From the NCBI RefSeq assembly GCF_015694465.1, contig NZ_JADQDO010000011.1, forward strand, positions 38,214 to 102,213: 64,000 bases of DNA, written 5' to 3'. Numbering within the stretch: the stretch's first letter is position 1; each line of letters opens with the position of its first letter. The notes below the pieces were generated by a model. That model was not told the DNA's origin. It made no database searches and saw only the letters and a list, made by a program, of their open reading frames with translations. This document shows, piece after piece, positions 8,290-15,728 of the stretch. The position numbers and the translations under genes were made by a program. The DNA is from Microvirga alba. GTDB taxonomy: Bacteria > Pseudomonadota > Alphaproteobacteria > Rhizobiales > Beijerinckiaceae.

Positions 8290-9127
8290 AACGGCGACCC
8301 ATTTGGTAGTCCTGCCGCCTCGCATCGTCGCCGATGAAAGTTTCAACGAACCCGGCGCACCGCTCAGTCACCAATTTACGTTGTCGATCAATCGTGACGA
8401 GGTGATAGCTGTCATCGAGCACAAGCGCCTCGACAAGGCCACCAAGATGCCGCTGAAGGTAGAATGCGTTCGAAAGATCGGCCATATCGTCCTCACGCGC
8501 ATGAACGATCAAGGTGCGCTGCCGGATCCGATGAAGATCCTTCTTCACAGTTTTGATCAGACGCGACAGTTCAAGCACTGAACTGCCCGGCGTAGCTGGA
8601 AGACCCGCCTCACTGCTATCGTCGCCGAACATCGCGTTCGCAATGATGGTGCGTGTTCGCTCATCCTTGATGCCATACGGCTCCTGCTCCATGAACCGCC
8701 AGCGGCGCCCGATCGGCGTTTGGATGAACAACTGGAGGAGGAACCGGTACCACGGCGTCGACCAACCGTCATACCAGAGTGTCGGCGCAAGCATGACAAG
8801 GCCGTGCACGCTCTGAGAATGCTGAGCCGCAAGCCTCGCGGCAAGGACGGCTCCCATGGACAAGCCGCCGACAATGATCGTGCTGCACCGAGCCTCCAAT
8901 TGAGAGAGAGCCGCCTCAGCGCTTACATACCAATCTGTCCAGCGAGTGCTGGCCAAGTCCGCCTCAGTCCCGCAATGTCCCGCAAGTTGGCAGCAAAGGA
9001 CCGTGGCGCCGGTTTCCGAGAGCCGTCGGCCAGTCGATTTCATTTCGGTGGGCGTCCCTCCGAGGCCGTGAATAAGCAGAACGCCCATCTCCCCTCCCTC
9101 GAAGAGGAGGGAACGATCTCTTATCAT
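8279..9127 (-). CDS. Alpha/beta hydrolase (carboxylesterase/monoacylglycerol lipase-like)
   Basis: This is a 282-residue alpha/beta-hydrolase-fold enzyme. The oxyanion region is VLLIHGLGGTPTEM, the nucleophile elbow is GGLSMGAV with the catalytic Ser, the acid is probably in HAREDDMAD, and the histidine is in DDSYHLVTID. The pattern is close to Est30-type carboxylesterases and monoacylglycerol lipases. The ATG at 9127 has a clear AGGAG eight bases upstream. That rules out the longer reading from 9169 and suggests independent or enhanced translation after a 95-base gap following the arginase-like gene. It overlaps the FemAB-like gene by 11 bases. The substrate is not known; an ester or amide intermediate of this operon's pathway is a reasonable inference. 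Confidence 0.85.
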   Translation of the reverse strand: MIRDRSLLFEGGEMGVLLIHGLGGTPTEMKSTGRRLSETGATVLCCQLAGHCGTEADLASTRWTDWYVSAEAALSQLEARCSTIIVGGLSMGAVLAARLAAQHSQSVHGLVMLAPTLWYDGWSTPWYRFLLQLFIQTPIGRRWRFMEQEPYGIKDERTRTIIANAMFGDDSSEAGLPATPGSSVLELSRLIKTVKKDLHRIRQRTLIVHAREDDMADLSNAFYLQRHLGGLVEALVLDDSYHLVTIDRQRKLVTERCAGFVETFIGDDARRQDYQMGRRYVA

Positions 9128-9222
9128 GATACAATCTCCTTGAAATATCTTGAAATATATTGTTGCCATCGCGCTCCAAAGCCGGCCAGTCGCAGCAGTG
9201 AAGTGTCCCGCGACATCGCGTG

Positions 9223-10140
9223 TCAGTGCAGGATGGCCCGCAGCCGTTTCAGGACACGCCGGTTTGCAGCATCGTTAGTGACGTTAGCTTCCTTCAAACA
9301 CGGCGTCTTGGATGGCCTGTCGGTTGCGGATAGAAAGGCTCGAAAAGGATCGCGAAAGCGTGGCGGAGAGTAGTCGCCGCATACATCAACTCCAAGAATC
9401 CCGCGGCCGACGGAGAGGCGCTCTATCGCCTCAAGCACCTGATCGAGGTCCATTCTCCCTTGATCCCAATTGGTTATAGCCTCGTGTGAGTCGAGCACAT
9501 CCTTATCGAGAGTGATCCAAATCGGCGTCGGAGGCAGCCGCTGAGAGAGTTCGGCGACAAAATCACTCCATGGTTCATCAGACAGCTTGCGCCATTTCAA
9601 ATATCGGCCTTGAGTTTGAACACTTGGACCATTGACGGGTCTCCCGAAGAGACGCGTCGAGTCTGCATCCCACGCATAAACCTCAAGCGCTCCCTCCCGA
9701 ATGGCGTCCAAGTTGGCCATCTTGAATTCGGGCAGCGACAAGTCCTTGCCACAAGGCCCGATCGTCACGATGCGGGTGACGTGACGAAGCTTTAGTGCAT
9801 GATTGATCCACGAGCCGCAGTTTACGGTAGCAGGAAAACGCACCCAATCGGGATGATTGTCGAAGTGAATGACGGTGACTTCCTCGCGGACTCGCTGCAG
9901 CAGCGAGAAGGTCAGGTGATGAAAGTCACCCGACCCGAGGAATGTGATGTCGCCGGAGCCCAGCCCGATCGCATCTAATCGACCCTGCAGCTCCCTGAGA
10001 GAATTGCGGTTCGCCACGATCCTAAGCTTAGGGGCGAGGTCGCGCGCATCCACAACCGTCGCCTCACCGGAAGCGACGAGTTCGATCGCAAAGGGTTGGG
10101 CCGTGACGGATCCATCGCAGTCGAGGATGCACACCCGCAC
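9223..10140 (-). CDS. Arginase/ureohydrolase-fold protein
   Basis: This is a 305-residue member of the arginase/agmatinase/formiminoglutamase superfamily. The binuclear metal ligands look complete: histidine in GSGDFHH, the D-x-x-H-x-D cluster in HFDNHPDW, and the paired aspartates in TLDKDVLD. The rest diverges from true arginases, so the substrate could be another guanidino, ureido or amide compound. It starts with GTG at 10140, five bases after the class III aminotransferase stop, so the two are certainly co-transcribed. A phosphatase, an aminotransferase and this amidinohydrolase-like enzyme in sequence suggest a pathway for an amino or guanidino compound (inference). I know of no characterised pathway with this gene set. 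Confidence 0.8.
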   Translation of the reverse strand: MRVCILDCDGSVTAQPFAIELVASGEATVVDARDLAPKLRIVANRNSLRELQGRLDAIGLGSGDITFLGSGDFHHLTFSLLQRVREEVTVIHFDNHPDWVRFPATVNCGSWINHALKLRHVTRIVTIGPCGKDLSLPEFKMANLDAIREGALEVYAWDADSTRLFGRPVNGPSVQTQGRYLKWRKLSDEPWSDFVAELSQRLPPTPIWITLDKDVLDSHEAITNWDQGRMDLDQVLEAIERLSVGRGILGVDVCGDYSPPRFRDPFRAFLSATDRPSKTPCLKEANVTNDAANRRVLKRLRAILH

Positions 10141-10145
10141 GAGGG

Positions 10146-11573
10146 TCAGCTCCGCGAAACGCGGGTGAACAGCTGATCCAAGAGAGCGATCGCCAAATCG
10201 ATTTCTTCGTATGAAATCGTCAAGGATGGCGCCAGCGTGATCACGTTCTTGTAGTATCCACCGATATCAAGCACGAGGCCATACGTCTTGCCATTGTGGA
10301 TAAGATCTCCCTTCAGAGCCTCGTCGACCATACGGTCCACAAGGGCCTTCGATGGGGTATAGGAGTCGTGCGGCTCACAAATCTCGATCCGGAGCGCCAG
10401 GCCGAGACCATCCACATCGCCGACGATCTTGTGTCGACGCTTCAGATCCTCGAGACCTTGCAGGAAGTAAGCGCCCTTCTGCATCGTGGTCGTTTCGAAG
10501 TCCTCCTCCTGAGCCATGCGCATCGTCTCGAGCGCGACGGCGGTGCCAAGCGGGTTGGCATTGAAGGTCGAGTGCGTCGAGCCTGCGGGGAAGATCGTCG
10601 GATTGATCAGCTCCTCGCGCGCCCAAATGCCCGAGAGAGGGTTGAGCCCGTTCGTGATCGCCTTGCCGAACACGATGACGTCAGGCTGAACTCCGAAATG
10701 CTCGATCGACCAGAGCTTACCCGTGCGATAGAGGCCCATCTGAATCTCGTCTACAACGAGCAAAATCCCGTAACGGTCCAAAACTTTCTTGAGCTCAACA
10801 AAAAAATTCTTCGGCGGAATGACGTATCCACCTGTTCCCTGAATCGGCTCAACGTAGAACGCGGCGAATTCCGCTTGCTGAGCCTTGGGATCCCAGACGC
10901 CGTTATATTCGCTTTCAAACAGGCGCTCGAATTGCTTGACGCAGTGAAGCCCGTACTCCTCCTTGCTCATCCCGCGCGGGCCACGGAAATGATAGGGGAA
11001 CGGGATGAATTGCGCTCTCTCGCCAAAGTGTCCGAAACGACGGCGATAGCGATAGGATGATGTGATCGCCGACGCACCGAGTGTCCGCCCGTGATAGCCG
11101 CCCTCGAAGGCGAACATCAAGCTCTTGCCGCCCGTGGCATTCCGCACAAGCTTAAGAGAGTCCTCGACGGCCTGCGCACCGCCAACATTGAAATGGACGC
11201 GCCCTTTGCGGCCAAACTTTTCCTCGGCATCACGCGCGATCAACGTGGCAAGCTCAATCTTCTCTCGATGCAGATACTGACTTGCAACCTGCGGCAGGCG
11301 ATCCAGCTGGCTCTTCAAGGTGTTATTGAGACGGCGATTGGCGTAACCGAAGTTCACCGCAGAGTACCACATCTGAAGATCGAGGTACTGTTTGCCTTCC
11401 ATGTCATACATGAACGAGCCGTCGCAGCGATCGAAGATCTTCGGCACATCCGTGTAGTGAACCGTATCTCCATGGGAACAATACTGGGCTTCGAGTGCGA
11501 GCAAGTCCTCCTCATCCGTCGTGGCTGCGCCTAATTGCGCGTTTGCAAGGCGAGCGGCTGCACTAGTCGGCAT
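10146..11573 (-). CDS. Class III PLP aminotransferase
   Basis: This is a 475-residue aminotransferase of the ornithine/4-aminobutyrate class III family. The PLP-phosphate-binding segment is NVGGAQAVEDS, the cofactor-contact aspartate is in LLVVDEIQMG, and the Schiff-base lysine is in VIFGKAITNG. PIQGTGGYVIPP matches the conserved loop of GabT-like enzymes. I start it at the ATG at 11573, which overlaps the phosphatase stop by 11 bases; the longer reading upstream runs through that gene. It is followed five bases later by the arginase-like gene. It could interconvert an omega-amino acid or polyamine. I considered HpnO, the hopanoid-side-chain aminotransferase of this class, but the loop sequences look GabT-like and the operon is separate from the hopanoid genes. 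Confidence 0.87.
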   Translation of the reverse strand: MPTSAAARLANAQLGAATTDEEDLLALEAQYCSHGDTVHYTDVPKIFDRCDGSFMYDMEGKQYLDLQMWYSAVNFGYANRRLNNTLKSQLDRLPQVASQYLHREKIELATLIARDAEEKFGRKGRVHFNVGGAQAVEDSLKLVRNATGGKSLMFAFEGGYHGRTLGASAITSSYRYRRRFGHFGERAQFIPFPYHFRGPRGMSKEEYGLHCVKQFERLFESEYNGVWDPKAQQAEFAAFYVEPIQGTGGYVIPPKNFFVELKKVLDRYGILLVVDEIQMGLYRTGKLWSIEHFGVQPDVIVFGKAITNGLNPLSGIWAREELINPTIFPAGSTHSTFNANPLGTAVALETMRMAQEEDFETTTMQKGAYFLQGLEDLKRRHKIVGDVDGLGLALRIEICEPHDSYTPSKALVDRMVDEALKGDLIHNGKTYGLVLDIGGYYKNVITLAPSLTISYEEIDLAIALLDQLFTRVSRS

Positions 11574-12276
11574 GATGATGATCCTTGTCTTTTTGGGTGA
11601 GAGAGAGTTGCGACCGTAGTTGCGTGGCTTCCAGGTCCGCGATCCAGCGCATGAAAGTCGGTTGCAAGTCGGAGAAGGTTGCGTAGGGCAGATGCTGCAG
11701 GCCTGTCGCACGGCAGTGCGCCAGAAGCTTCCCTTTCGCGAAGACGATGTCGGCCCGTTCGGCCGCGCAAAAATCCGAGCGGCCATCGCCGATCAAAACA
11801 CGCCGACCATGGGTCTCCGCCATGCTGGAGCATTTACAGTGGCCGGCGAGAGACCGGCAGCCTTCGCGGGCAAAGGGGAAACCGAGCTTCCACTTCGTCT
11901 CACCCAGCCACTCGAGATGATTTGCCACGACAGGAAGCGTCAGACCGAGGCGGCGAAGGGCGGTCTTAATCGTACGATCGAGCCCATCAGACACAATCGT
12001 AACGGGAAACCCGAGCTGCTCGCAAAAGCGCACGAACGAAGAGAAGGCCGGATCAAGTGGTATCGTTTCGAGCCAACAATCGAGCTCATTAGGAGAAACG
12101 TTCAGCAGGCTAATCTGCCGGATCATGCATTCCTGCGAGCCGATTTCACCCCTCTCCCAAGCGGCCTCGATCTCCTGCCATTCCGGCGCTGCAAAGTGCT
12201 GCAGCAGGAGGTCTGTCGTATCGGTGAGAGAGATCGTGCCGTCGAAATCGATATAGACGTGAGGAGACAGATACAT
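11563..12276 (-). CDS. HAD-IB phosphatase, MtnX-like
   Basis: This is a 237-residue HAD-superfamily phosphatase. Motif I is YIDFDGTISLTD, motif II has the serine of TIVSDGLD, and motif IV is IGDGRSDFCAA. The segment between (LLLQHFA, WERGEIGSQECM) closely follows the MtnX-like phosphatases that act on 2-hydroxy-3-keto-5-methylthiopentenyl-1-phosphate. None of the other methionine-salvage genes are here, so the true substrate may be another phosphorylated metabolite. The ATG at 12276 is chosen because the preceding in-frame start at 12336 would lie upstream of a sigma-54 promoter match (12305-12320) whose expected transcript start is near 12294. It is the first gene of the operon. Confidence 0.82.
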   Translation of the reverse strand: MYLSPHVYIDFDGTISLTDTTDLLLQHFAAPEWQEIEAAWERGEIGSQECMIRQISLLNVSPNELDCWLETIPLDPAFSSFVRFCEQLGFPVTIVSDGLDRTIKTALRRLGLTLPVVANHLEWLGETKWKLGFPFAREGCRSLAGHCKCSSMAETHGRRVLIGDGRSDFCAAERADIVFAKGKLLAHCRATGLQHLPYATFSDLQPTFMRWIADLEATQLRSQLSLTQKDKDHHHAD

Positions 12277-12304
12277 TGCGAAACCGTGTTGACGGCTCGC
12301 TACA

Positions 12305-12320
12305 AGCAAAATGCGCGCCA
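12305..12320 (-). promoter_or_regulatory. Sigma-54 (-24/-12) promoter for the phosphatase operon
   Basis: On the minus strand the sequence reads TGGCGCGCATTTTGCT. Against the sigma-54 consensus TGGCAC-N5-TTGCA it keeps GG and GC exactly 12 bases apart, the TGGC block and TTGC. Transcription would start near 12294, 18 bases before the chosen ATG at 12276. The operon's own NtrC-type regulator is the natural activator (inference). Confidence 0.65.
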
Positions 12321-12385
12321 AACGCCGGAAGCCCAAAAACTCAAGCTTTTACGTCATTTCGTAACCTGGGTCGGAGCAACATAAA

Positions 12386-12401
12386 ATGGAGCTTCCTCCA
12401 T
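12386..12401. promoter_or_regulatory. Inverted repeat between the two sigma-54 promoters
   Basis: ATGGAG and CTCCAT form a perfect 6-base inverted repeat around a 4-base spacer, midway between the two divergent sigma-54 promoter matches. Its position, about 65 bases upstream of one promoter and about 110 of the other, would suit an enhancer-binding (UAS) site. The short arms could also arise by chance. Confidence 0.3.
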
Positions 12402-12510
12402 CGTGCGGGGGTTCAATCGGATGGAAATGATCTAAAAGAACGTCGTTGGTGTGCCTGAAGCATAGCGTCGAACGCGGTCGCACAAGGGGTCGCGCAGCGC
12501 CTGAGAGATT

Positions 12511-12526
12511 AGGCATGATTTTTGCT
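12511..12526 (+). promoter_or_regulatory. Sigma-54 (-24/-12) promoter for the CFA synthase gene
   Basis: AGGCATGATTTTTGCT matches TGGCAC-N5-TTGCA in GGCA and TTGC with the required 12-base GG-to-GC spacing. Transcription would begin near 12537, leaving a leader of about 60 bases before the GTG start at 12600. It faces away from the matching promoter at 12305-12320, so both transcription units can answer to the same sigma-54 activator. Confidence 0.65.
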
Positions 12527-12599
12527 GAGCCGAAGGGCCCCCATCTGCCGCCAAGGGCTCCCCCGACGGCAAACCTCATCTTAATCCGGATCTGCGAAC

Positions 12600-13925
12600 G
12601 TGCGTTCTCTTCCTGAAACCCTTCTTTGCAAATCGTTGTCCCGGCTGGTTCGGCGCGGGACGCTTTGCATGGCCCTACCGTCGGGAGAACGGGTCTGTTT
12701 CGGCGACGGTTCCCAACCGAAGGTCGCGATACGGCTCGCCGATCAGAGAAGCGTCCTGGGTTTGATGACCGACCCTGATCTGCAACTCGGCGAGCTCTTC
12801 ATGGACGGAAGGCTTATTGTGGAGGAAGGGACAATTTTCGACTTTCTCCAAGTCGTTCTGCAAGACGCGAAGGAGACGCGCCCGTCGCTTACCGTTCAGG
12901 CACTGGATCGTGTTCGTTTCGCCCTGCGGCGGTTTGCCCAGCGCAATGGCCTCACGCGAGCTCGCACGAACGTAGCTCATCATTACAACCTCAACGCGGA
13001 TCTCTACTCGCTCTTCCTCGATCCAGACTGGCAATATTCCTGCGCCTATTTCGAAGATGAGCAGACCGACCTTGCTCAAGCACAGCTCGCGAAAAAGCGG
13101 CACATCGCCGCCAAGCTCCTGATCGAGCCGCAGCATCGCATTCTCGATATCGGTTGCGGCTGGGGAGGATTGGCATGCTATCTTGCCGATATAGCCGGTG
13201 CAGAGCACGTTACGGGGATCACACTCTCCGAGGAACAGCTCGGTCTCGCACAGAAAAGGGCGGATGTGCGTGGTCTTTCAGACCGGGTGTCCTTCGAGCT
13301 TATGGATTACCGAGCAGCAAAAGGCCAATTCGACAAAATTGTTTCGGTCGGAATGTTCGAGCACGTTGGCATCGATTTTTATGACACATTTTTTGGAACA
13401 TGCCGCAAACTGATCAAAGACGACGGAGTCATGCTGCTGCATTTCATTGGGAATTCAGACGTTCCTGACTTCACCAACCCCTGGATTGAGCGATATATTT
13501 TCCCCGGCGGCCACATCCCATCATTGTCGGAAGTTATGCCCTCCATCGAGCGGTCGGGTTTGGTCGTCACCGACATTGAAATATTGAGGCTCCATTACGC
13601 TCGTACACTTCGCGCTTGGAGAGAGCGTTTCATGGCTCGCCGCGAAGAGGCTTTGCGTATCTATGACGAGCGCTTCTGCCGCATGTGGGAGTTTTATTTG
13701 GCTTTCTCTGAGGCGGCGTTCCGCTTTCAGGACATCGCAATCTTCCAAATTCAGCTGGCTCCGCGCCAAGAAAATGTCCCGCTTACTCGCGATTACATCG
13801 CGCGCATCGAAGCAGCACTCCGGGAAAGAGAATGTGCTGATACCGTCGTTCCCGCGGAGATGGGCGCGCGAGACCAAGCAGCATTGTTACGTTCAAACGC
13901 ATTGACGCATGAGCGCTCCCCCTGA
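12600..13925 (+). CDS. Cyclopropane-fatty-acyl-phospholipid synthase family protein
   Basis: This is a SAM-dependent methyltransferase of the CFA synthase family, 441 residues. Such enzymes methylenate the double bond of unsaturated acyl chains in membrane phospholipids. The family entry motif VAHHYNLNADLYSLFLD leads into a Rossmann SAM site (ILDIGCGWGGLACYLA). The catalytic core follows with GMFEHVG and the C-terminal YARTLRAWRERF and RMWEFYLAFSEAAFR signatures. The start is not firm: I use GTG at 12600 to include the conserved N-terminal domain, and an ATG at 12669 is the alternative. It is transcribed away from the 12-gene operon, behind its own sigma-54 promoter match. Membrane-lipid cyclopropanation fits an envelope-remodelling programme (inference). 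Confidence 0.88.
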   Translation: MRSLPETLLCKSLSRLVRRGTLCMALPSGERVCFGDGSQPKVAIRLADQRSVLGLMTDPDLQLGELFMDGRLIVEEGTIFDFLQVVLQDAKETRPSLTVQALDRVRFALRRFAQRNGLTRARTNVAHHYNLNADLYSLFLDPDWQYSCAYFEDEQTDLAQAQLAKKRHIAAKLLIEPQHRILDIGCGWGGLACYLADIAGAEHVTGITLSEEQLGLAQKRADVRGLSDRVSFELMDYRAAKGQFDKIVSVGMFEHVGIDFYDTFFGTCRKLIKDDGVMLLHFIGNSDVPDFTNPWIERYIFPGGHIPSLSEVMPSIERSGLVVTDIEILRLHYARTLRAWRERFMARREEALRIYDERFCRMWEFYLAFSEAAFRFQDIAIFQIQLAPRQENVPLTRDYIARIEAALRERECADTVVPAEMGARDQAALLRSNALTHERSP

Positions 13926-14077
13926 ACTCGACCGCGGTAGCAGACATTTGGGAAACGAAAAATTGCGACTGGGCTCTTGCGCGGCCCGCCCATCGCGTGC
14001 GGGAGCAGCGGCCGGAGTGATCCGGCGGAGACGATGCGGCGCAACAGAAGCGGCTCCTTCATTAGCCGCTCCTGGCT

Positions 14078-14353
14078 TTGGCGATTCGTGCCCCTGATCT
14101 GGCCCGAAAAATCGCCATTGGCGAGACGCTGCAAGATGGCGACCGCCGAACGGATCGGCCTTGCGATACCGAACTGTCCAACCAGGAAAGCGAACGTTAG
14201 ACCGAGCGCGATGCCGACGCCTGCAACGACCATATGACGGCTCGATGTCTGATGGTACTCGGCCGTGGCATTGTTGGAAATGGTCTTCATCCGCATGTCG
14301 AGGCTTTCGGACAGCGACCGCGTGGCAAGCCTGAGCTTTGTAGCGGCCGCCAC
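14078..14353 (-). pseudogene. Methyl-accepting chemotaxis protein fragment
   Basis: About 90 codons here encode the end of a four-helix-bundle sensor domain, one membrane helix (MVVAGVGIALGLTFAFLVG) and the start of a HAMP domain (IARPIRSAVAILQRLANGDF). The reading then runs into unrelated sequence. The signalling domain and the N-terminal helix are absent, so both ends of the gene are lost. It overlaps nothing functional and is a relic of a deleted chemoreceptor. Confidence 0.6.
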
Positions 14354-14374
14354 GCAGCAGCCCTCTCCGGCCGA

Positions 14375-14617
14375 TCATTCAGGATGCCGGTTGCATGAAG
14401 CCACGAGGGATGTTCCGCAGTATTCGTGACCGATGGAACGGCGTCTTCGCCTGCGCAACCGTATCGACGACGACCCGCTGCGGCTGCACCTCCCGGGTAG
14501 CGATATCGCCGAAGCGCACGAGTGTAGGGGTGTTTGCCTCGGCATCAAAGCCTTGAGACGCCGGCGGAGCCGCTGCGTCGCAACCGAGCTGGCAACATCG
14601 CCTGAGGGCTTTCCCTC
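14375..14617 (-). pseudogene. Unrecognised reading-frame remnant
   Basis: One minus-strand frame gives a stretch of about 75 codons with plausible codon use and no start, ending IPRGFMQPAS just before 14375. The frame opens after a stop near 14617, so it looks like the C-terminal part of a decayed gene. I cannot assign a family. Its last ten codons have a near copy at 32887-32925, ending IPRVFMRPAS, where differences fall mostly at third codon positions. Confidence 0.3.
14377..14415 (-). repeat. 39-bp dispersed repeat, copy 1
   Basis: This segment matches 32887-32925 at 32 of 39 positions by direct comparison. Read on the minus strand, both encode the same short C-terminus (IPRxFMxPAS then stop), and five of the seven differences are silent or third-position changes. 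It is more likely the conserved end of two decayed paralogues than a mobile element. Confidence 0.45.
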
Positions 14618-14640
14618 AGTCATGGGCCGTTTAGCACGAT

Positions 14641-15225
14641 CTAGAAGGTGTATCCCACGCGCACGCCGACGTTGGTGAGACCGCGATTGTTTGAGCACAG
14701 ACCTGCATTGGAGAGGTGTTCGACTGTCGCCATTACGCTCCAGTCTTGGGTCAGTCGGACACCCAGTGTTCCCGACTCGCGAAACAGGGCCGTGCAGCCG
14801 AGTGCGCTCCGATGCAGCACCGCTGGATCGGTCTTTCCATTGTGGACAGCCCCGCCGAAGCTTCCCTCCACAAACACGTTTGAAGTCACATCAAACGTCC
14901 ACGTCAGACCCACATAGGCGAAACTTGTTTGACCATTTAGATTGAGGCTGCCGCCCAGGTGCACGCGCGGGATAAGGAGATTGAGCACAGGATCTACCGC
15001 CGTCAACGGTCGCAATGACAGCACTTCAGCGGTCAAATTGGCTGATCCGCTTTCTGGTCCGCCAGGATCCTGAGCCGTTGCACCAAGTCGCATCTCTGAC
15101 AAAAACGCCGATGACCGCGTTGTCTGAGCAGCTCGAGGAGAAACGCCGGTTTGATCAACGTCAGCGGCATGTGCTTCTGCCACCGCAGCCCATGTTGCAA
15201 GAATTCCGGTAAGTATTCTACGCAT
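14641..15225 (-). CDS. PagL-like lipid A deacylase (acyloxyacyl hydrolase)
   Basis: This is a 194-residue outer-membrane barrel of the PagL/acyloxyacyl-hydrolase family, which removes the 3-O-linked acyl chain from lipid A. A signal peptide (about residues 1-20, ending HAAD) is followed by strands such as FAYVGLTWTF and FVEGSFGGAVHNG. The active-site His-Ser pair is visible in VEHLSNAGLC, and the protein ends in the aromatic VRVGYTF typical of barrel proteins. Length is close to known PagL enzymes. It stands alone on the minus strand between degraded sequence and the LysR gene. With the CFA synthase and MipA-like genes nearby it adds to an envelope-lipid theme. I see no sigma-54 site upstream of it. 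Confidence 0.82.
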   Translation of the reverse strand: MRRILTGILATWAAVAEAHAADVDQTGVSPRAAQTTRSSAFLSEMRLGATAQDPGGPESGSANLTAEVLSLRPLTAVDPVLNLLIPRVHLGGSLNLNGQTSFAYVGLTWTFDVTSNVFVEGSFGGAVHNGKTDPAVLHRSALGCTALFRESGTLGVRLTQDWSVMATVEHLSNAGLCSNNRGLTNVGVRVGYTF

Positions 15226-15728
15226 AAGGACCTCTATAATCCGCCGCTCAAGGTGGCCATGCTCGAAGGCCGGCGCTTCGCATTACTACTGCGGACTGGA
15301 AAATCTGCCTCGAGGTGTTTGAGCCGCAAGCCATGTGAATAGCTCAACAAAGCAAACCCTTAGAGATCTTCTCTATTCGGCGGATTTAGGTCAAGCGCTT
15401 TTCGGCCCTCCACGTTCCCAAAGTTTGATGTCAGTCCTTGCTTCCTTCAGGATCTGCCCTGGGGCTCTCCCAAGATGGGACCAGAAGAATGAGGCGGTCC
15501 AATCTGCCGCGTTCTGATCGCGCAAGCCCCCCCGGCGAGCTACATAGGTTCCGTCGATTGTCTTCTGCTGCTGATGAGGCGCTTGCCGAGGTTGAGCCGC
15601 ACAAGCAATTCAAGCGCGTAGCGCACGGGCCGACACCGGATCGTAGCATGGTCGACCTCATACGCCTCCCAAGAAGTCCGAAGGCATATGTTGGATCGAA
15701 CTACGGAGGAACTTGCGATAAATCCTCT
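15226..15728. other. Intergenic, no gene seen
   Basis: This is about 500 bases between the PagL gene and the LysR stop. Short open frames exist on both strands but none has a ribosome binding site or a recognisable motif. It presumably contains the PagL promoter near 15230-15330, which I cannot place precisely. Confidence 0.5.

Noticed and set aside
10146..11573. Class III aminotransferase as HpnO
   Set aside because: The conserved loop and spacing look like 4-aminobutyrate/ornithine-type enzymes, and the gene is in a separate sigma-54 operon 25 kb from the hopanoid genes.
15431..15661. 76-codon minus-strand frame between PagL and LysR genes
   Set aside because: Serine/arginine-rich composition typical of an out-of-frame reading and no start signal.
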